Assembly: GCF_006494715.1 (NCBI RefSeq)
Contig: NZ_CP041151.1
Coordinates: 2,232,001-2,296,000, forward strand
Direction of reading: 5' to 3'
DNA length: 64,000 bases
Source: Shewanella sp. SNU WT4
Lineage (GTDB): Bacteria > Pseudomonadota > Gammaproteobacteria > Enterobacterales > Shewanellaceae
This document shows positions 29,470-40,139 of the stretch, in pieces (position 1 is the stretch's first letter; every line of letters begins with the position of its first letter). Both the position numbers and the translations under genes were made by a program. Under the pieces are notes generated by a model. That model worked only from the letters and a program-made list of their open reading frames with translations. It was not told where the DNA came from and made no database searches.

Positions 29470-30903
29470 ATGTTGATTGGAAAGCTACCTAGCTCTGAAG
29501 CGGTTTCATCTACTAAGGTCGTGAAAGCTGTAAATGCAATAACGGCTACGCCTGTTAGCGCGACTGATTTAGCTCGTGTGGCAAGTCAATCGTCAGCTTC
29601 AATTGATACCGCCACCGGGCATAACGCCGCGACTCATTATCAATCGGCTAATTTTGAAGCCGCTAATCTTGAGTCATCTAAGCGTGAATCTTCAACGTTA
29701 GCGTCACCTAAACATGCCACAACACCTCCCATGGGCGGGGACTCAAGTCATCAGGCACATTTCTCGACTGATTTAACCAATGCGTCATCATCCATTAGCT
29801 TACGTTCTGGTGCTAAAACTCTTGATGCTTTTATTAATAGTCGGGCAAATGCTGGATTAAATTCCCGTGCACATGTATTTGCTGCAGCTTCGAGCACGTT
29901 ATCAACGGCCAAATTAAGTGTTGATGAATCGCCGCTGGTGGCCGGACAATCTGATAAAGGGACTATTGATAAAGGGACCATCGATAAAGTCAGTCAAGAT
30001 ACGCAAGCATTGGCTCCTCATGTAAGTGTTGTTCATCATGCTGATAATCCCGAGAGTGCTCAAGCTCATAGCGCTATTGCTACCAATCATGCGATAGCTG
30101 CCACAGACCCTTTCAATGGTTCCTCTAATACAAGTAATACAGCAGCAACGGATGAATATAGTGGCCTTGATAGAAGTCACGAGGAGAGCCCAACAAATGA
30201 TAACGCTGCAGAACCTGAAGACAAACATACCAATCATGATGAACATGAGAGCGATGAACATAACCCATCGCGGGCTTTAGCTGAGCTTGCACAAGCCGAA
30301 TTAATTCAATTGCAACAAAGAGACAGCGAAGTGCGCCAACACGAGCAAGCGCATGCGGCTTTAGGCGGTATGCATGCTGGCGCGCCCAGTTATCAATTTG
30401 AACAAGGCAGTGATGGTAAGCGTTATGCTGTTGAAGGTGAGGTTGCCATTGATGTGTCAGTTATTACTGGCGATCCGCAGGCGACCATTAAAAAGATGCA
30501 ACAAATTCATGCGGCGGCGTTAGCACCCATGGAGCCGTCCATGGCGGATATTCAAGTGGCTAATCTTGCTATGCGTAATATGCAGCAAGCGCGGCAGCAA
30601 TTGGCTGATGAGCGTGAGCAAGCATCTCGGGCTAAGTTTGAAGAGGCGTTTTCTGATAACACTGCATTTGGAAAAGCTGAACGCAGTAACTCTATAGCCG
30701 AGAAAGCAAAAACTCAGACTCAGGATCACGACTCACAGTTAGCGCCGCAAGAGAGATATAGCTTAACGCCGCCGAGTGCGACCTTAGCTATCAAGGGATC
30801 CGCTACAGCCAATAGTGATGACTCGACATCAGTATTGATTGAACAGCAGCGGCGTACTAATAGTGAGTTGGTGGCTTTGAGATTAACTAAGCGCGCAGGT
30901 TGA
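29470..30903 (+). CDS. SprA-related putative metalloprotease-fold protein
   Basis: 477 residues. The first 240 are low complexity (Ser, Ala, Thr, Asn, His), including a short repeat DKGTIDKGTIDK near residue 160. The C-terminal region (about 265-380) has QLQQRDSEVRQHEQAHAALG, containing HEQAH, an HExxH zinc motif. GAPSYQFEQGSDGKRYAVEGEV and IKKMQQIHAAALAPMEPSMADIQVA follow, which match the SprA-related family as I know it. No signal peptide is visible. Proteolytic activity is not shown for the family to my knowledge. The region after about residue 395 is again low complexity. Start by ATG with a weak ribosome site. Confidence 0.75.
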   Translation: MLIGKLPSSEAVSSTKVVKAVNAITATPVSATDLARVASQSSASIDTATGHNAATHYQSANFEAANLESSKRESSTLASPKHATTPPMGGDSSHQAHFSTDLTNASSSISLRSGAKTLDAFINSRANAGLNSRAHVFAAASSTLSTAKLSVDESPLVAGQSDKGTIDKGTIDKVSQDTQALAPHVSVVHHADNPESAQAHSAIATNHAIAATDPFNGSSNTSNTAATDEYSGLDRSHEESPTNDNAAEPEDKHTNHDEHESDEHNPSRALAELAQAELIQLQQRDSEVRQHEQAHAALGGMHAGAPSYQFEQGSDGKRYAVEGEVAIDVSVITGDPQATIKKMQQIHAAALAPMEPSMADIQVANLAMRNMQQARQQLADEREQASRAKFEEAFSDNTAFGKAERSNSIAEKAKTQTQDHDSQLAPQERYSLTPPSATLAIKGSATANSDDSTSVLIEQQRRTNSELVALRLTKRAG

Positions 30904-31300
30904 TTACACCAGTTTTTGCTGGTGGCTTTAATGGGGATAATGGCTGGTGGTCATTTGTGGTGAAAATAATTCACTAGTAAAGCACCAAATTTAATGCGCT
31001 TTGAGTGATTCTGGTGAAAAATGCATATTTACTAACAGATAAATTCAATCAAGTTCAGCTCAACTTAGCTTAGTGCCATTCAGTTTAGTTCAGTGTAAAA
31101 CCATGCAATATAACATCTAACATCCACCATTTAGCTATCAGCACTTAGTCATCATAAGTTTGAGATCTAATGCCAATCTTGGCGCCGTTAAATTGTGCGA
31201 TGGCGCGCATTTTTCCTGTTGCGGACGTCCAAGCCATGAGGCTAAAGTTTTGCTGTGATATTATGGCGCATCAAAAGTAGTGTTTATACAGAGAAAATAC
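30904..31300. other. Intergenic region upstream of the FKBP gene
   Basis: 397 bases with no supported gene. A run of related short motifs (AGCTCAACTTAGCTTAG, TTCAGTTTAGTTCAG) occurs near 31050-31095. A TATTAT box near 31258 could be the -10 element of the FKBP promoter. Confidence 0.4.
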
Positions 31301-31636
31301 ATGAACGAATTAGTGGTTAACGACTTAGTTGTTGGTGATGGTAAAGAAGTCGTCAAGGGCGCTTTGATCACCTTGCATTATACCGGCACTTTAGATGATG
31401 GCACTGTGTTTGATTCATCGCACAAGCGCGGTCAAGCGTTCCAATGTGTGATTGGTACTGGTCGTGTGATTAAAGGTTGGGATCAAGGCATGATGGGTAT
31501 GAAGGTTGGCGGTAAGCGTCAATTGAACGTACCAGCCCACTTAGCTTATGGTGAGCGTCAAATGGGCGCACTTATTCCTGCTAATTCCAATCTTAACTTT
31601 GAGGTTGAATTGTTTGAAGTATTGACTCGCGATTAA
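31301..31636 (+). CDS. FKBP-type peptidyl-prolyl cis-trans isomerase
   Basis: Small cytoplasmic prolyl isomerase of about 111 residues, a single FKBP domain without signal peptide. Signature residues are visible: LITLHYTGTLDDGTVFDSS, VIGTGRVIKGWDQGMMGMKVGG and AYGERQMGALIPANSNLNFEVELF. The ATG at 31301 (MNELVV) is preferred over the upstream one at 31280, because the domain starts there and GAGAAA precedes it. A strong terminator follows directly. Monocistronic. Confidence 0.9.
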   Translation: MNELVVNDLVVGDGKEVVKGALITLHYTGTLDDGTVFDSSHKRGQAFQCVIGTGRVIKGWDQGMMGMKVGGKRQLNVPAHLAYGERQMGALIPANSNLNFEVELFEVLTRD

Positions 31637-31668
31637 GTAAGCCCTAGCAATAACACGCGTGTAATATA

Positions 31669-31698
31669 AAAAAATCGAGCCAATTGGCTCGATTTTTT
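31669..31698. terminator. Bidirectional intrinsic terminator
   Basis: A perfect palindrome with an AAAAAATCGAGCC arm and its complement, with A and T tracts at both ends. Lies between the FKBP gene and the leftward operon end at 31749. Confidence 0.85.
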
Positions 31699-31730
31699 AA
31701 TGGGAAAGTATTGAATGGATTAGATTCAGT

Positions 31731-31750
31731 GGCTTGGCTTGGCTTGGCTT
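31731..31750. repeat. GGCTT pentamer repeated four times
   Basis: Four perfect tandem copies of GGCTT abut, and slightly overlap, the stop codon (31749-31751) of the leftward gene. Slippage here would change only the region after the stop. Confidence 0.8.
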
Positions 31751-32900
31751 AGTTAGCTACTGTCACCTGTTTAGGTAATAGCTTTTTAGTGACCTTGAGT
31801 TCCGCAAGTTTTGGCCCTGGATGCAAACGCTCTGGCCAGTTAAACAGCATAATCGCCAGTACGTTTCTATGCTCACCCGAGGTCAGATCTGGATTGCCTC
31901 GAGGCGATGGGATCACCTGTAAATCTGCTTGATAACGCGCCGCGATGGCCGCTTTTGTTTTTGCTACCACAGGGTGATTATCTTGGCCTGCGAGTAAAAA
32001 GCTGATCCCAACCTCAGTGATAATATCCGCCGTTGCGTCAGTTAAAATCCGCTCAATATTGGCGTCAAAATAAGATAAAATCCACGCAAACTCTTTAGCA
32101 TCAACATCTTTTTGATAGTAACCACTGGCCGCAAAAATGAAATGAGTCATGCCATATAACTTATTTCTAAATTGCGCTTTAGTTAACTTGGCATCGTTTG
32201 CCGCTGGGTAAACTTGATTAAATGCCTGTTTATAAACATCAACATAATCACCAACCCCAAGTTGCTTGGCCCAATAGACATAGTTTATTAGCTGCGCCGC
32301 CCAAGATTTAATCATGGCTGGATCAGTTAAGCCGGTTTTTAAGTCCGTGGCTTTTAGGGCATTAATCAGTTCTTGATGACAAGGGCCTTGTAATCCAAAT
32401 TCATCAATGCGACTGGCAGTGCGCAGTAAAATATCGGTATAGAACAAGAATTCAGGGAAGGGCGCCAATGCCTTTTGGCGCGCCTTCGCCCGCGGGCCCT
32501 TACCGAGTGCATCAATGGCAAGCTGCGACTGCTCAGCGACAAAGGTCTTATCTTTGAGCTTACAAGCATAGAAGCTTTGATTTTCGCTAATTACAAACAA
32601 ATCGGTTAACGCTGCATTGGCATATTTGTCATTGCCAGTCATGCGATACATTCTGATCCCGTAATGACCTAATACCCGCGGTGGTAATTGATATAAGTTA
32701 TCTTCAAGATGGTGTTGAATGCTTGTGGCTATGTGCTGCCATTGCTGCGCTTGTGCGCCAGCGTCCACCGTTGGCGCGACTTGATGCGCCGATTGTGGCC
32801 GCGTTTCAAGCTGCGACTTATCTTGCGCTAAGGCGTTATAACTTAGAACACAAAGACAAAGTGCGCTTAGGGTGCGTGGATGAATGAGCATAGTTAACAT
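31749..32900 (-). CDS. Exported protein, probable DUF3541 family
   Basis: 383 residues (or 380 from the second Met at 32891). The N terminus is a Sec signal peptide, MLIHPRTLSALCLCVLSYNALA, with cleavage before QDKSQ, so the protein is periplasmic. The body is mostly helical with LYQLPPRVLGHYGIRMYRMTGN near residue 70. It matches my memory of the DUF3541 family of Vibrio and Shewanella. Its first 65 bases overlap the 3' end of the preceding gene in another frame, which suggests translational coupling. Last gene of the leftward operon; function unknown. Confidence 0.7.
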   Translation of the reverse strand: MLTMLIHPRTLSALCLCVLSYNALAQDKSQLETRPQSAHQVAPTVDAGAQAQQWQHIATSIQHHLEDNLYQLPPRVLGHYGIRMYRMTGNDKYANAALTDLFVISENQSFYACKLKDKTFVAEQSQLAIDALGKGPRAKARQKALAPFPEFLFYTDILLRTASRIDEFGLQGPCHQELINALKATDLKTGLTDPAMIKSWAAQLINYVYWAKQLGVGDYVDVYKQAFNQVYPAANDAKLTKAQFRNKLYGMTHFIFAASGYYQKDVDAKEFAWILSYFDANIERILTDATADIITEVGISFLLAGQDNHPVVAKTKAAIAARYQADLQVIPSPRGNPDLTSGEHRNVLAIMLFNWPERLHPGPKLAELKVTKKLLPKQVTVAN

Positions 32901-34674
32901 GATAAGAACTCCCTATGGCGAAATTCCCAAGGGAAGCTGCCGGTAATAATGGTGCCAATCTGGTGGTTAAGGGCAAGTGCTGCGGATTAATCACTAATAA
33001 TTGCGTAATCGCCATGTCTGCCTGTTGTCGGCAATCTTGACTGGCTTGATAAAGCTGCTGACTCATCGCCTGCGCCCACAATTGACTGAGCTGATGCGCC
33101 CCTGTGGTAATACTCGAAAACCCGTAATAGGCAATATCAGCGTTCGGCCACGCCTCGCCAAATAAGTCAGTAAATAGCGATGCTAGATTAATATCATCGC
33201 CATAAAACTTAAGTGCCGCCGCCGCTTGAAATAACTGCCAATGGGCTTGATAGCGAGTCAAGGTAGTGTCCCTAGCGCCAGCTCTGAACCAAGTATCCGC
33301 TACTGGCTGCAGCAGTTGAATAAGCCACTCTTTAGCGAGTAAATCGCTATCGCCAATAAGTTCATTATGATTATTGAGACTAAATTGACTGCTGGCACTA
33401 ATAGTTACTATCGCCTTAGCCAGTTGCCCTAACAATTGCGATACCTGACTTAGGCTATTGACTGAACTTGGATAACTGAGCACTACCTGAGCGTGCGCGC
33501 TTGGCCGTGCGGCTAGGCTAATAATATGCATTTGCGCCGGCGCGTGCGATTTAGGGGGAGTTGGCTCTGGTTGAGCATCATTATGGTAAAGCTTAAGTAT
33601 GCCTAGCAGATGGCGCTGATAACGGATAGCCCAGCCGTGCTCGGTTGTTTCTATGTCAAAGCCCAAGGTTTGCAATTTTTGCCGCCAAGCATTGAGCAGT
33701 ATATCGCTGGACATAGCGCTTAATGCGGTTTTAGGCTGTTTAGCTAGGGCTTGATATAAGCTCCAAGGCGCCACGGCTAAAGTGCGACTTACTTGCGCGC
33801 TATTGACTAGTCCTGAGATAAATTGCTGACGCTCAGTTTGGCTTGCCAAATGAGTGCCATAGAGCTGTAAATCATTAAAGTTGTCGTGTTTTTGAAGATT
33901 TGCTTGTTGCTTGCGGATAGCTTGCAAAGCCTCTAACGCTTCTTGGTTACGCGCCTGCGCCCGTAAATGATACGCCGCCCATAAGCCTTGGCGGCACTGC
34001 GCGTTAGGCTCATTAAGTAAGTAACGCGCCAGTTGGGCGGTGGGAGGCACACTATCATTTTGCCAAGTAAGGCAATTAGCCCCGGCTATTGATAATGAAA
34101 AATCTGAGCTTGCTAGATGATATTGAATACTGGCGTCAATGCTTGCAACTAACCCTTTTTGCTTTTGCGCTAATTTTTGGCGATTAAGCGCCGCTATGCG
34201 CGTCGCAAACTGCTGGATATCTAAGTTTTGCGCGACTAAAGCGCGTGGCAGCCAAGCTTGTACTGGCGCGCTATTGATAATTGTTTGCAGGCGGTCGGCC
34301 AATAGAATTTGGCAGCGGGTTAATAGTGGGCGGCGATTGGCGCTAAGTGACGGTTGGTCACTAAGAGCAAGCCTAAAATAAAGAGTGCTCAAGGGTTTGA
34401 GCACATCATCAAGTTGCTGCGCCGCAAGATTAATATTCTTATCTAACATTAATGGTGCTGCCGGCGTTAATAAGGACTCGCAAGATGGCTTAGTTAAGAT
34501 GCTCTTATCTAAATCATAAATTGCTGATGAGGCGGTTGCTGATAAAGATGATTCTGGTGCGGTTGTCGCGAGTAAAGAAGGATTTACTGAGCTTGCGGCT
34601 GCTAAGGTCGATAACGACCCGCAGCACACAAGTAGGCTCGCTAGCCTAAGACCAATAAAGACTGCTGGCCTCAT
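32836..34674 (-). CDS. Exported protein resembling a catalytically inactive M3-type peptidase
   Basis: 612 residues with a signal peptide (about residues 1-27, ending LAAAS). The second half is reminiscent of M3 oligopeptidases: a segment near residue 410 (SLSQVSQLLGQLAKAIVTI) sits where HEFGHALH would be but lacks both His residues. The later YGFSSITTGAHQLSQLWAQAM resembles the conserved M3 GYAAGYYSYLWAE region. If correct, it is a pseudo-enzyme with a kept fold. This is weak similarity judged by eye. Its ATG overlaps the stop of the ATP-grasp gene by four bases, and its 3' end overlaps the next gene, so it belongs to this operon. Confidence 0.6.
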   Translation of the reverse strand: MRPAVFIGLRLASLLVCCGSLSTLAAASSVNPSLLATTAPESSLSATASSAIYDLDKSILTKPSCESLLTPAAPLMLDKNINLAAQQLDDVLKPLSTLYFRLALSDQPSLSANRRPLLTRCQILLADRLQTIINSAPVQAWLPRALVAQNLDIQQFATRIAALNRQKLAQKQKGLVASIDASIQYHLASSDFSLSIAGANCLTWQNDSVPPTAQLARYLLNEPNAQCRQGLWAAYHLRAQARNQEALEALQAIRKQQANLQKHDNFNDLQLYGTHLASQTERQQFISGLVNSAQVSRTLAVAPWSLYQALAKQPKTALSAMSSDILLNAWRQKLQTLGFDIETTEHGWAIRYQRHLLGILKLYHNDAQPEPTPPKSHAPAQMHIISLAARPSAHAQVVLSYPSSVNSLSQVSQLLGQLAKAIVTISASSQFSLNNHNELIGDSDLLAKEWLIQLLQPVADTWFRAGARDTTLTRYQAHWQLFQAAAALKFYGDDINLASLFTDLFGEAWPNADIAYYGFSSITTGAHQLSQLWAQAMSQQLYQASQDCRQQADMAITQLLVINPQHLPLTTRLAPLLPAASLGNFAIGSSYHVNYAHSSTHPKRTLSLCSKL

Positions 34675-35624
34675 GGGGTTGCAGTACCAAAATGGGCTTT
34701 AGCGTAAGCGACACGCTCTTCAACTGATAAGGGTTTACCTCGCAGCGATTCAACATGCTGCAATCTTGGCAAAATACCTATGCCATTAGCGATTTGAATG
34801 GCAAGACCTGGACGGGCATTGAGCTCTAACATCAAAGGGCCGCGATTTTTATCCAGCACCATATCAGTGCCAAGATAGCCAAGCTCACTCATTTCATAAG
34901 CGCTTGATGCGGTATGCAGCAAGGTATCCCAGTGCGGCACTTGGATTTTAACCAAATCAAGGCCCGTGTCTGGATGGTGCACAATCGGCTGATTAAACTG
35001 CACCGCGCGAATGCCGCGACCGGTGGTAATATCAAGACCAACCCCTACAGCGCCTTGGTGTAAGTTAGCTTTACCATCAGAGGCGCTGGTTGATAAGCGC
35101 AGCATCCCCATGACTGGGTAACCTTTAAACACGATTAAGCGAATATCAGGTACGCCCTCATAGCTAAAGCCATCAAAGACAGGGTCAAATTGGATAAGCC
35201 CCTCAACAATCGCTACATCGGATTTACCGCCCAGAGAAAACAAACCGCTCAAGATATTAGAGGCGTGTCTGTCTATCTCGTTTGGGGTCACTTCCTGACC
35301 ACTTGGCTTATAAAAGTGGCCATTAGCCACTTGAGTGATCACTAAAATCCCTTTGCCGCCCGAGCCTTTTGATGGCTTGATCACAAAGCCATCGTGACCA
35401 GCTAGCATGGCCGGAATACTCGCAATTTGGTGCTGCTGGGCAATTACGCCGATGAGATCAGGCACGGCAATATTATTCGCCAGCGCCAATTGCTTAGTAA
35501 TCAGCTTGTCATCAACCCGTTTGTAAAATTTACGCGGGTTGTAGCGCGAAATATAATCAATATTGCGCTTGTTCATGCTAAGCACGCCCGCGGCTTTGAG
35601 CTTCCATGGCGAGGTGAACATCAT
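34671..35624 (-). CDS. RimK-like alpha-L-glutamate ligase family protein (ATP-grasp)
   Basis: 317-residue cytoplasmic ATP-grasp ligase. FVIKPSKGSGGKGILVI is the ATP-binding Lys/Gly-rich loop, and MVLDKNRGPLMLELNARPGL carries the Mg2+-binding Glu-x-Asn. The family, by kinship to RimK, is expected to form peptide-like bonds, possibly adding Glu or another amino acid to a carboxyl group, but the substrate is not known. The first ~20 residues include NKRNIDYISRYNPRKFYKRVDDK, typical of this subgroup. It starts 2 bases after the transglutaminase/7TM gene and overlaps the next gene by four bases. Confidence 0.85.
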   Translation of the reverse strand: MMFTSPWKLKAAGVLSMNKRNIDYISRYNPRKFYKRVDDKLITKQLALANNIAVPDLIGVIAQQHQIASIPAMLAGHDGFVIKPSKGSGGKGILVITQVANGHFYKPSGQEVTPNEIDRHASNILSGLFSLGGKSDVAIVEGLIQFDPVFDGFSYEGVPDIRLIVFKGYPVMGMLRLSTSASDGKANLHQGAVGVGLDITTGRGIRAVQFNQPIVHHPDTGLDLVKIQVPHWDTLLHTASSAYEMSELGYLGTDMVLDKNRGPLMLELNARPGLAIQIANGIGILPRLQHVESLRGKPLSVEERVAYAKAHFGTATP

Positions 35625-35626
35625 AG

Positions 35627-37132
35627 CTATTCTCCAGCCAAAGGCTTAAAGCGTTTTAATTCCAGCACTTTATAACCAGTATATTGGCCCATTATCAGCA
35701 CCAATGCCAAGATCACTAAATGAATGCCTAAGAAGTTAAATACCCAATGTTGCACCCATGCGGCGCTCATCGCTAAGTAAGCTAAGGTGGCGACTAATAA
35801 GCTGCCGCCGCCTTGAATAACAACTTCTTTCGCGCCTTCTTCTTCCCATAAAATCGACATGCGCTCAATGGTCCATGCCAAAATAATCATAGGGAAGAAG
35901 GTAATGGTCAGGCCTTCACTTAAACCGAACTTAAACGACAAAATAGTAAAGAGCCCTATGATGCCTATCACCACAATAATGACCGCGGATATTCGCGAGA
36001 TCAGCAATAAATTGAGCTTAGATAGGTATGAGCGGATCATTAAGCCAAAGGCAACCACGAGCAAAAAGCCCACAAGGCCAGTTAATAGCGTGGTTTGAAT
36101 AAAGGCGAGGGCGATTAATACTGGCATAAAAGTACCAGAGGTTCTAAAGCCGATAATCACTCGTAAAAACACTACTATTAATACGCCGACCGGGATTAAC
36201 AAGATGCCTTTAAACAGGTTTTGCTCTTCAAGCGGCAATGAATAGAGTGAAAAATCCAGATCGTTAGCATTGCGCATCATATCAATAGAAGTGGCTAGTG
36301 CGCTGCGAGTATCTTGCAGCATAGAAAAGCTAACTTGAGAATTGATACCACCCACCACATCTAACACTGACTTTCCATTGCGCTCCCACAGTAACATGTC
36401 ATCGCTGCGACCTTGGGTGCCAGCGACTACATCAAATAGATACCATTGACCGTCTTGGTACACTTCAGCCATAGGGCGTAGTGATTGCCGGCGGCGCTGA
36501 TCTTCTAATTTAAGCGCGCTGACTTCATGGGCCGCTATGCCTTTGTTTTGCAATAAGCGCACAAATAACTGAGTCGCTGAGTTATTGGATAATAATAACT
36601 CCATGTTCTGCGTGCGTTCTTTTGCGCTAATGGCTTTGAGTAACTGTTGGGCGAATGAAAGATTACTAGCACTGCGTTCCCAAGCGGAATCTGTCACTTG
36701 CTTAGCCGCGGTTAATTCAGTGGCTGGCCATAAGAAAGGCTCTGGGGTTGGCGGCGCAATATCGGTAAGAATCTCAGTTTTACCAGTAGGCACTAAGGTT
36801 AAACGATAATATAAGTCTTGCGTGCCTATGGCTTGGCGGCTAGACCAGATCACCCGTCTTTGGCCTTGATTTTCACCAATGGTCATGCCGTAACCTGGCG
36901 AGCTAGCATTTTGGGCTAAGACTTCAAAGGCTGGATCTTGAGGTAAACTAAAAGAGACTTCAGCAGGCTCGCCAGTTCCTTGAAAACTGACTTTGGCATC
37001 CACCGCCCAGCTTTCGATTTGTTTGCCTGGTAAAAATGGCACCTTGTGTTCAATGCCGCGATACACACTAGAGCCAATGCCTGTAATTAATAGCAGAGCT
37101 ACGAGAATATAAAATGGGGTACGAGATTGCAT
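35627..37132 (-). CDS. Inactive transglutaminase fused to seven transmembrane helices
   Basis: 501 residues: an N-terminal membrane anchor (residues 8-24), a periplasmic region with a beta domain and a transglutaminase-like fold (about 150-260), and seven membrane helices (about 295-490). The transglutaminase part (NSATQLFVRLLQNKGIAAHEVSAL, WYLFDV) lacks the catalytic Cys, in line with the known description of the family as inactive. In other Proteobacteria this gene pairs with a RimK-like ligase and a RimB-like protease, as here. Likely a membrane scaffold or transporter for the ligase product (inference). Confidence 0.85.
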   Translation of the reverse strand: MQSRTPFYILVALLLITGIGSSVYRGIEHKVPFLPGKQIESWAVDAKVSFQGTGEPAEVSFSLPQDPAFEVLAQNASSPGYGMTIGENQGQRRVIWSSRQAIGTQDLYYRLTLVPTGKTEILTDIAPPTPEPFLWPATELTAAKQVTDSAWERSASNLSFAQQLLKAISAKERTQNMELLLSNNSATQLFVRLLQNKGIAAHEVSALKLEDQRRRQSLRPMAEVYQDGQWYLFDVVAGTQGRSDDMLLWERNGKSVLDVVGGINSQVSFSMLQDTRSALATSIDMMRNANDLDFSLYSLPLEEQNLFKGILLIPVGVLIVVFLRVIIGFRTSGTFMPVLIALAFIQTTLLTGLVGFLLVVAFGLMIRSYLSKLNLLLISRISAVIIVVIGIIGLFTILSFKFGLSEGLTITFFPMIILAWTIERMSILWEEEGAKEVVIQGGGSLLVATLAYLAMSAAWVQHWVFNFLGIHLVILALVLIMGQYTGYKVLELKRFKPLAGE

Positions 37133-37141
37133 CCGTCGTCC

Positions 37142-37891
37142 TTATTTAGCGTTTTTAGTCGGAGATGGAATAGACTTGCCATGTAAAAAGGCTTGGCTAA
37201 CATCGACAACCGCAATATCTTTCATGAACTTACGTCCCAGCAGTAATTGATATTCAAGACCGCTGCGGTTATTGAGGTTTAATGAGGTTTGCGCTTTATA
37301 AGCGCCAATCTGCAAATGGGCCGTAATGACTGGGCGTCTGTCATCATTACTGGTGGCTTCATCGCCTTTAATGCGTACAAAACGCTCCACCTTAGATTCA
37401 AAAGTTTTTAATGGTGCATCACCACCTTCAACATTGACATCAAAGCGCACCCATTGCTGACCATCACGCTCAAACAAGATGATGTTTCTGGCATCCAGTG
37501 ACGAAGATTCAGCCCCAGTATCAATGCGAGTATCAAAACCTGCTTGCAATTCATCGACAAACACAAATTCAACTTGGCCAAGAATAATCTTTTCGCCAAT
37601 GCTGTCTTCTGGGCAAGTGGCAGGTTCAGTGACTATCACAGGCGGGACCTCAGTATTGATGCTGCCAACTTGATTTTTTAAGTCGCTTAAATCTTGATGA
37701 AGCACATCCATCCGCTGCTGCTGGCCTTGGCAGGCGCTGTTAATCGCCGCCACTAACGCCGCTTGTTGTTGCTGCAAATTGGTTGCTAATTGCGTTTCAG
37801 TCAGCGCTGGAATTTCTGGTTGCTTGGCCGTCATGGCACAACCCGATAACACTAATAAGCTGGCGGCGAGGGTGATATTGGTTTTTATCAT
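37142..37891 (-). CDS. RimB-like ATP-dependent zinc protease/retropepsin-like lipoprotein
   Basis: About 249 residues from the ATG at 37891 (MIKTNITLAASL). A lipoprotein signal peptide with lipobox LSGC gives a lipid-anchored periplasmic protein. After a short coiled coil (about residues 35-75), the C-terminal half matches the family annotated as ATP-dependent zinc protease: KIILGQVEFVFVDELQAGFDTRIDTGAESSSLDA. The D-T-G-A triad is the pepsin/retropepsin-type active site, so an aspartic protease mechanism is more likely than a zinc one. It ends 9 bases before the transglutaminase/7TM gene. Part of the RimK-like ligase operon. Confidence 0.82.
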   Translation of the reverse strand: MIKTNITLAASLLVLSGCAMTAKQPEIPALTETQLATNLQQQQAALVAAINSACQGQQQRMDVLHQDLSDLKNQVGSINTEVPPVIVTEPATCPEDSIGEKIILGQVEFVFVDELQAGFDTRIDTGAESSSLDARNIILFERDGQQWVRFDVNVEGGDAPLKTFESKVERFVRIKGDEATSNDDRRPVITAHLQIGAYKAQTSLNLNNRSGLEYQLLLGRKFMKDIAVVDVSQAFLHGKSIPSPTKNAK

Positions 37892-37943
37892 AGCGAGGGT
37901 TCCATTAACTATGTTGTGCATGCTTAACAGCACATTAAAAGGC

Positions 37944-39697
<1,754 letters not shown>

Positions 39698-39856
39698 TTA
39701 GCGAATGCTCGGCTTTAGCGGCAAGCGCAGTGCGGCTTATTTACCAGATTTTACCTGATTTTTAGCGTGAATCGGCTCAGGCACTTTTCGCGCAACAAAT
39801 CATTAACTGTATTGCTGCGTTTTTATTAAGACTTTCTTATTAAGGATTTGCTCTGA

Positions 39857-39991
39857 TTGCAATTTGTTAACCTTGGGTTTGCGCAGCCTTTCGATAATGT
39901 TAACGCGATTGTCTGCGATTACGGCAAAGCGGGCGTGATTCCAGTAGGACTTGCCAAGCAAATGACGAGGATGTGGCACAGAACTGAGTAA
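39857..39991 (+). CDS. Possible small ORF, 44 codons
   Basis: TTG-started frame ending in TAA, with AAGGA 10 bases upstream. The peptide (starts LQFVNLGFAQPFDN, contains CDYGKAGVIPVGLAKQ) has ordinary amino-acid composition and looks coding-like, but I do not recognise it. It could be a remnant of a lost gene upstream of aspS. Confidence 0.25.
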   Translation: MQFVNLGFAQPFDNVNAIVCDYGKAGVIPVGLAKQMTRMWHRTE

Positions 39992-40049
39992 TTATGAGCA
40001 AATTCATTCATAAACTGCTTGTTAGTTCACCGACTAACCTAGAAGGACT

Positions 40050-40077
40050 TTGGTAATCGAGATAATTTCTCTATAAT
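40050..40077 (+). promoter_or_regulatory. Probable sigma-70 promoter of aspS
   Basis: TTGGTA (40050-40055), 16-base spacer, TATAAT (40072-40077). The perfect -10 box is 63 bases before the aspS ATG. Confidence 0.65.
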
Positions 40078-40139
40078 GCCAGTCTTATTTTGTAATCAGT
40101 TTTTCCACTTGCCGGTCACCGGATAAAGGATAGAGTTAG

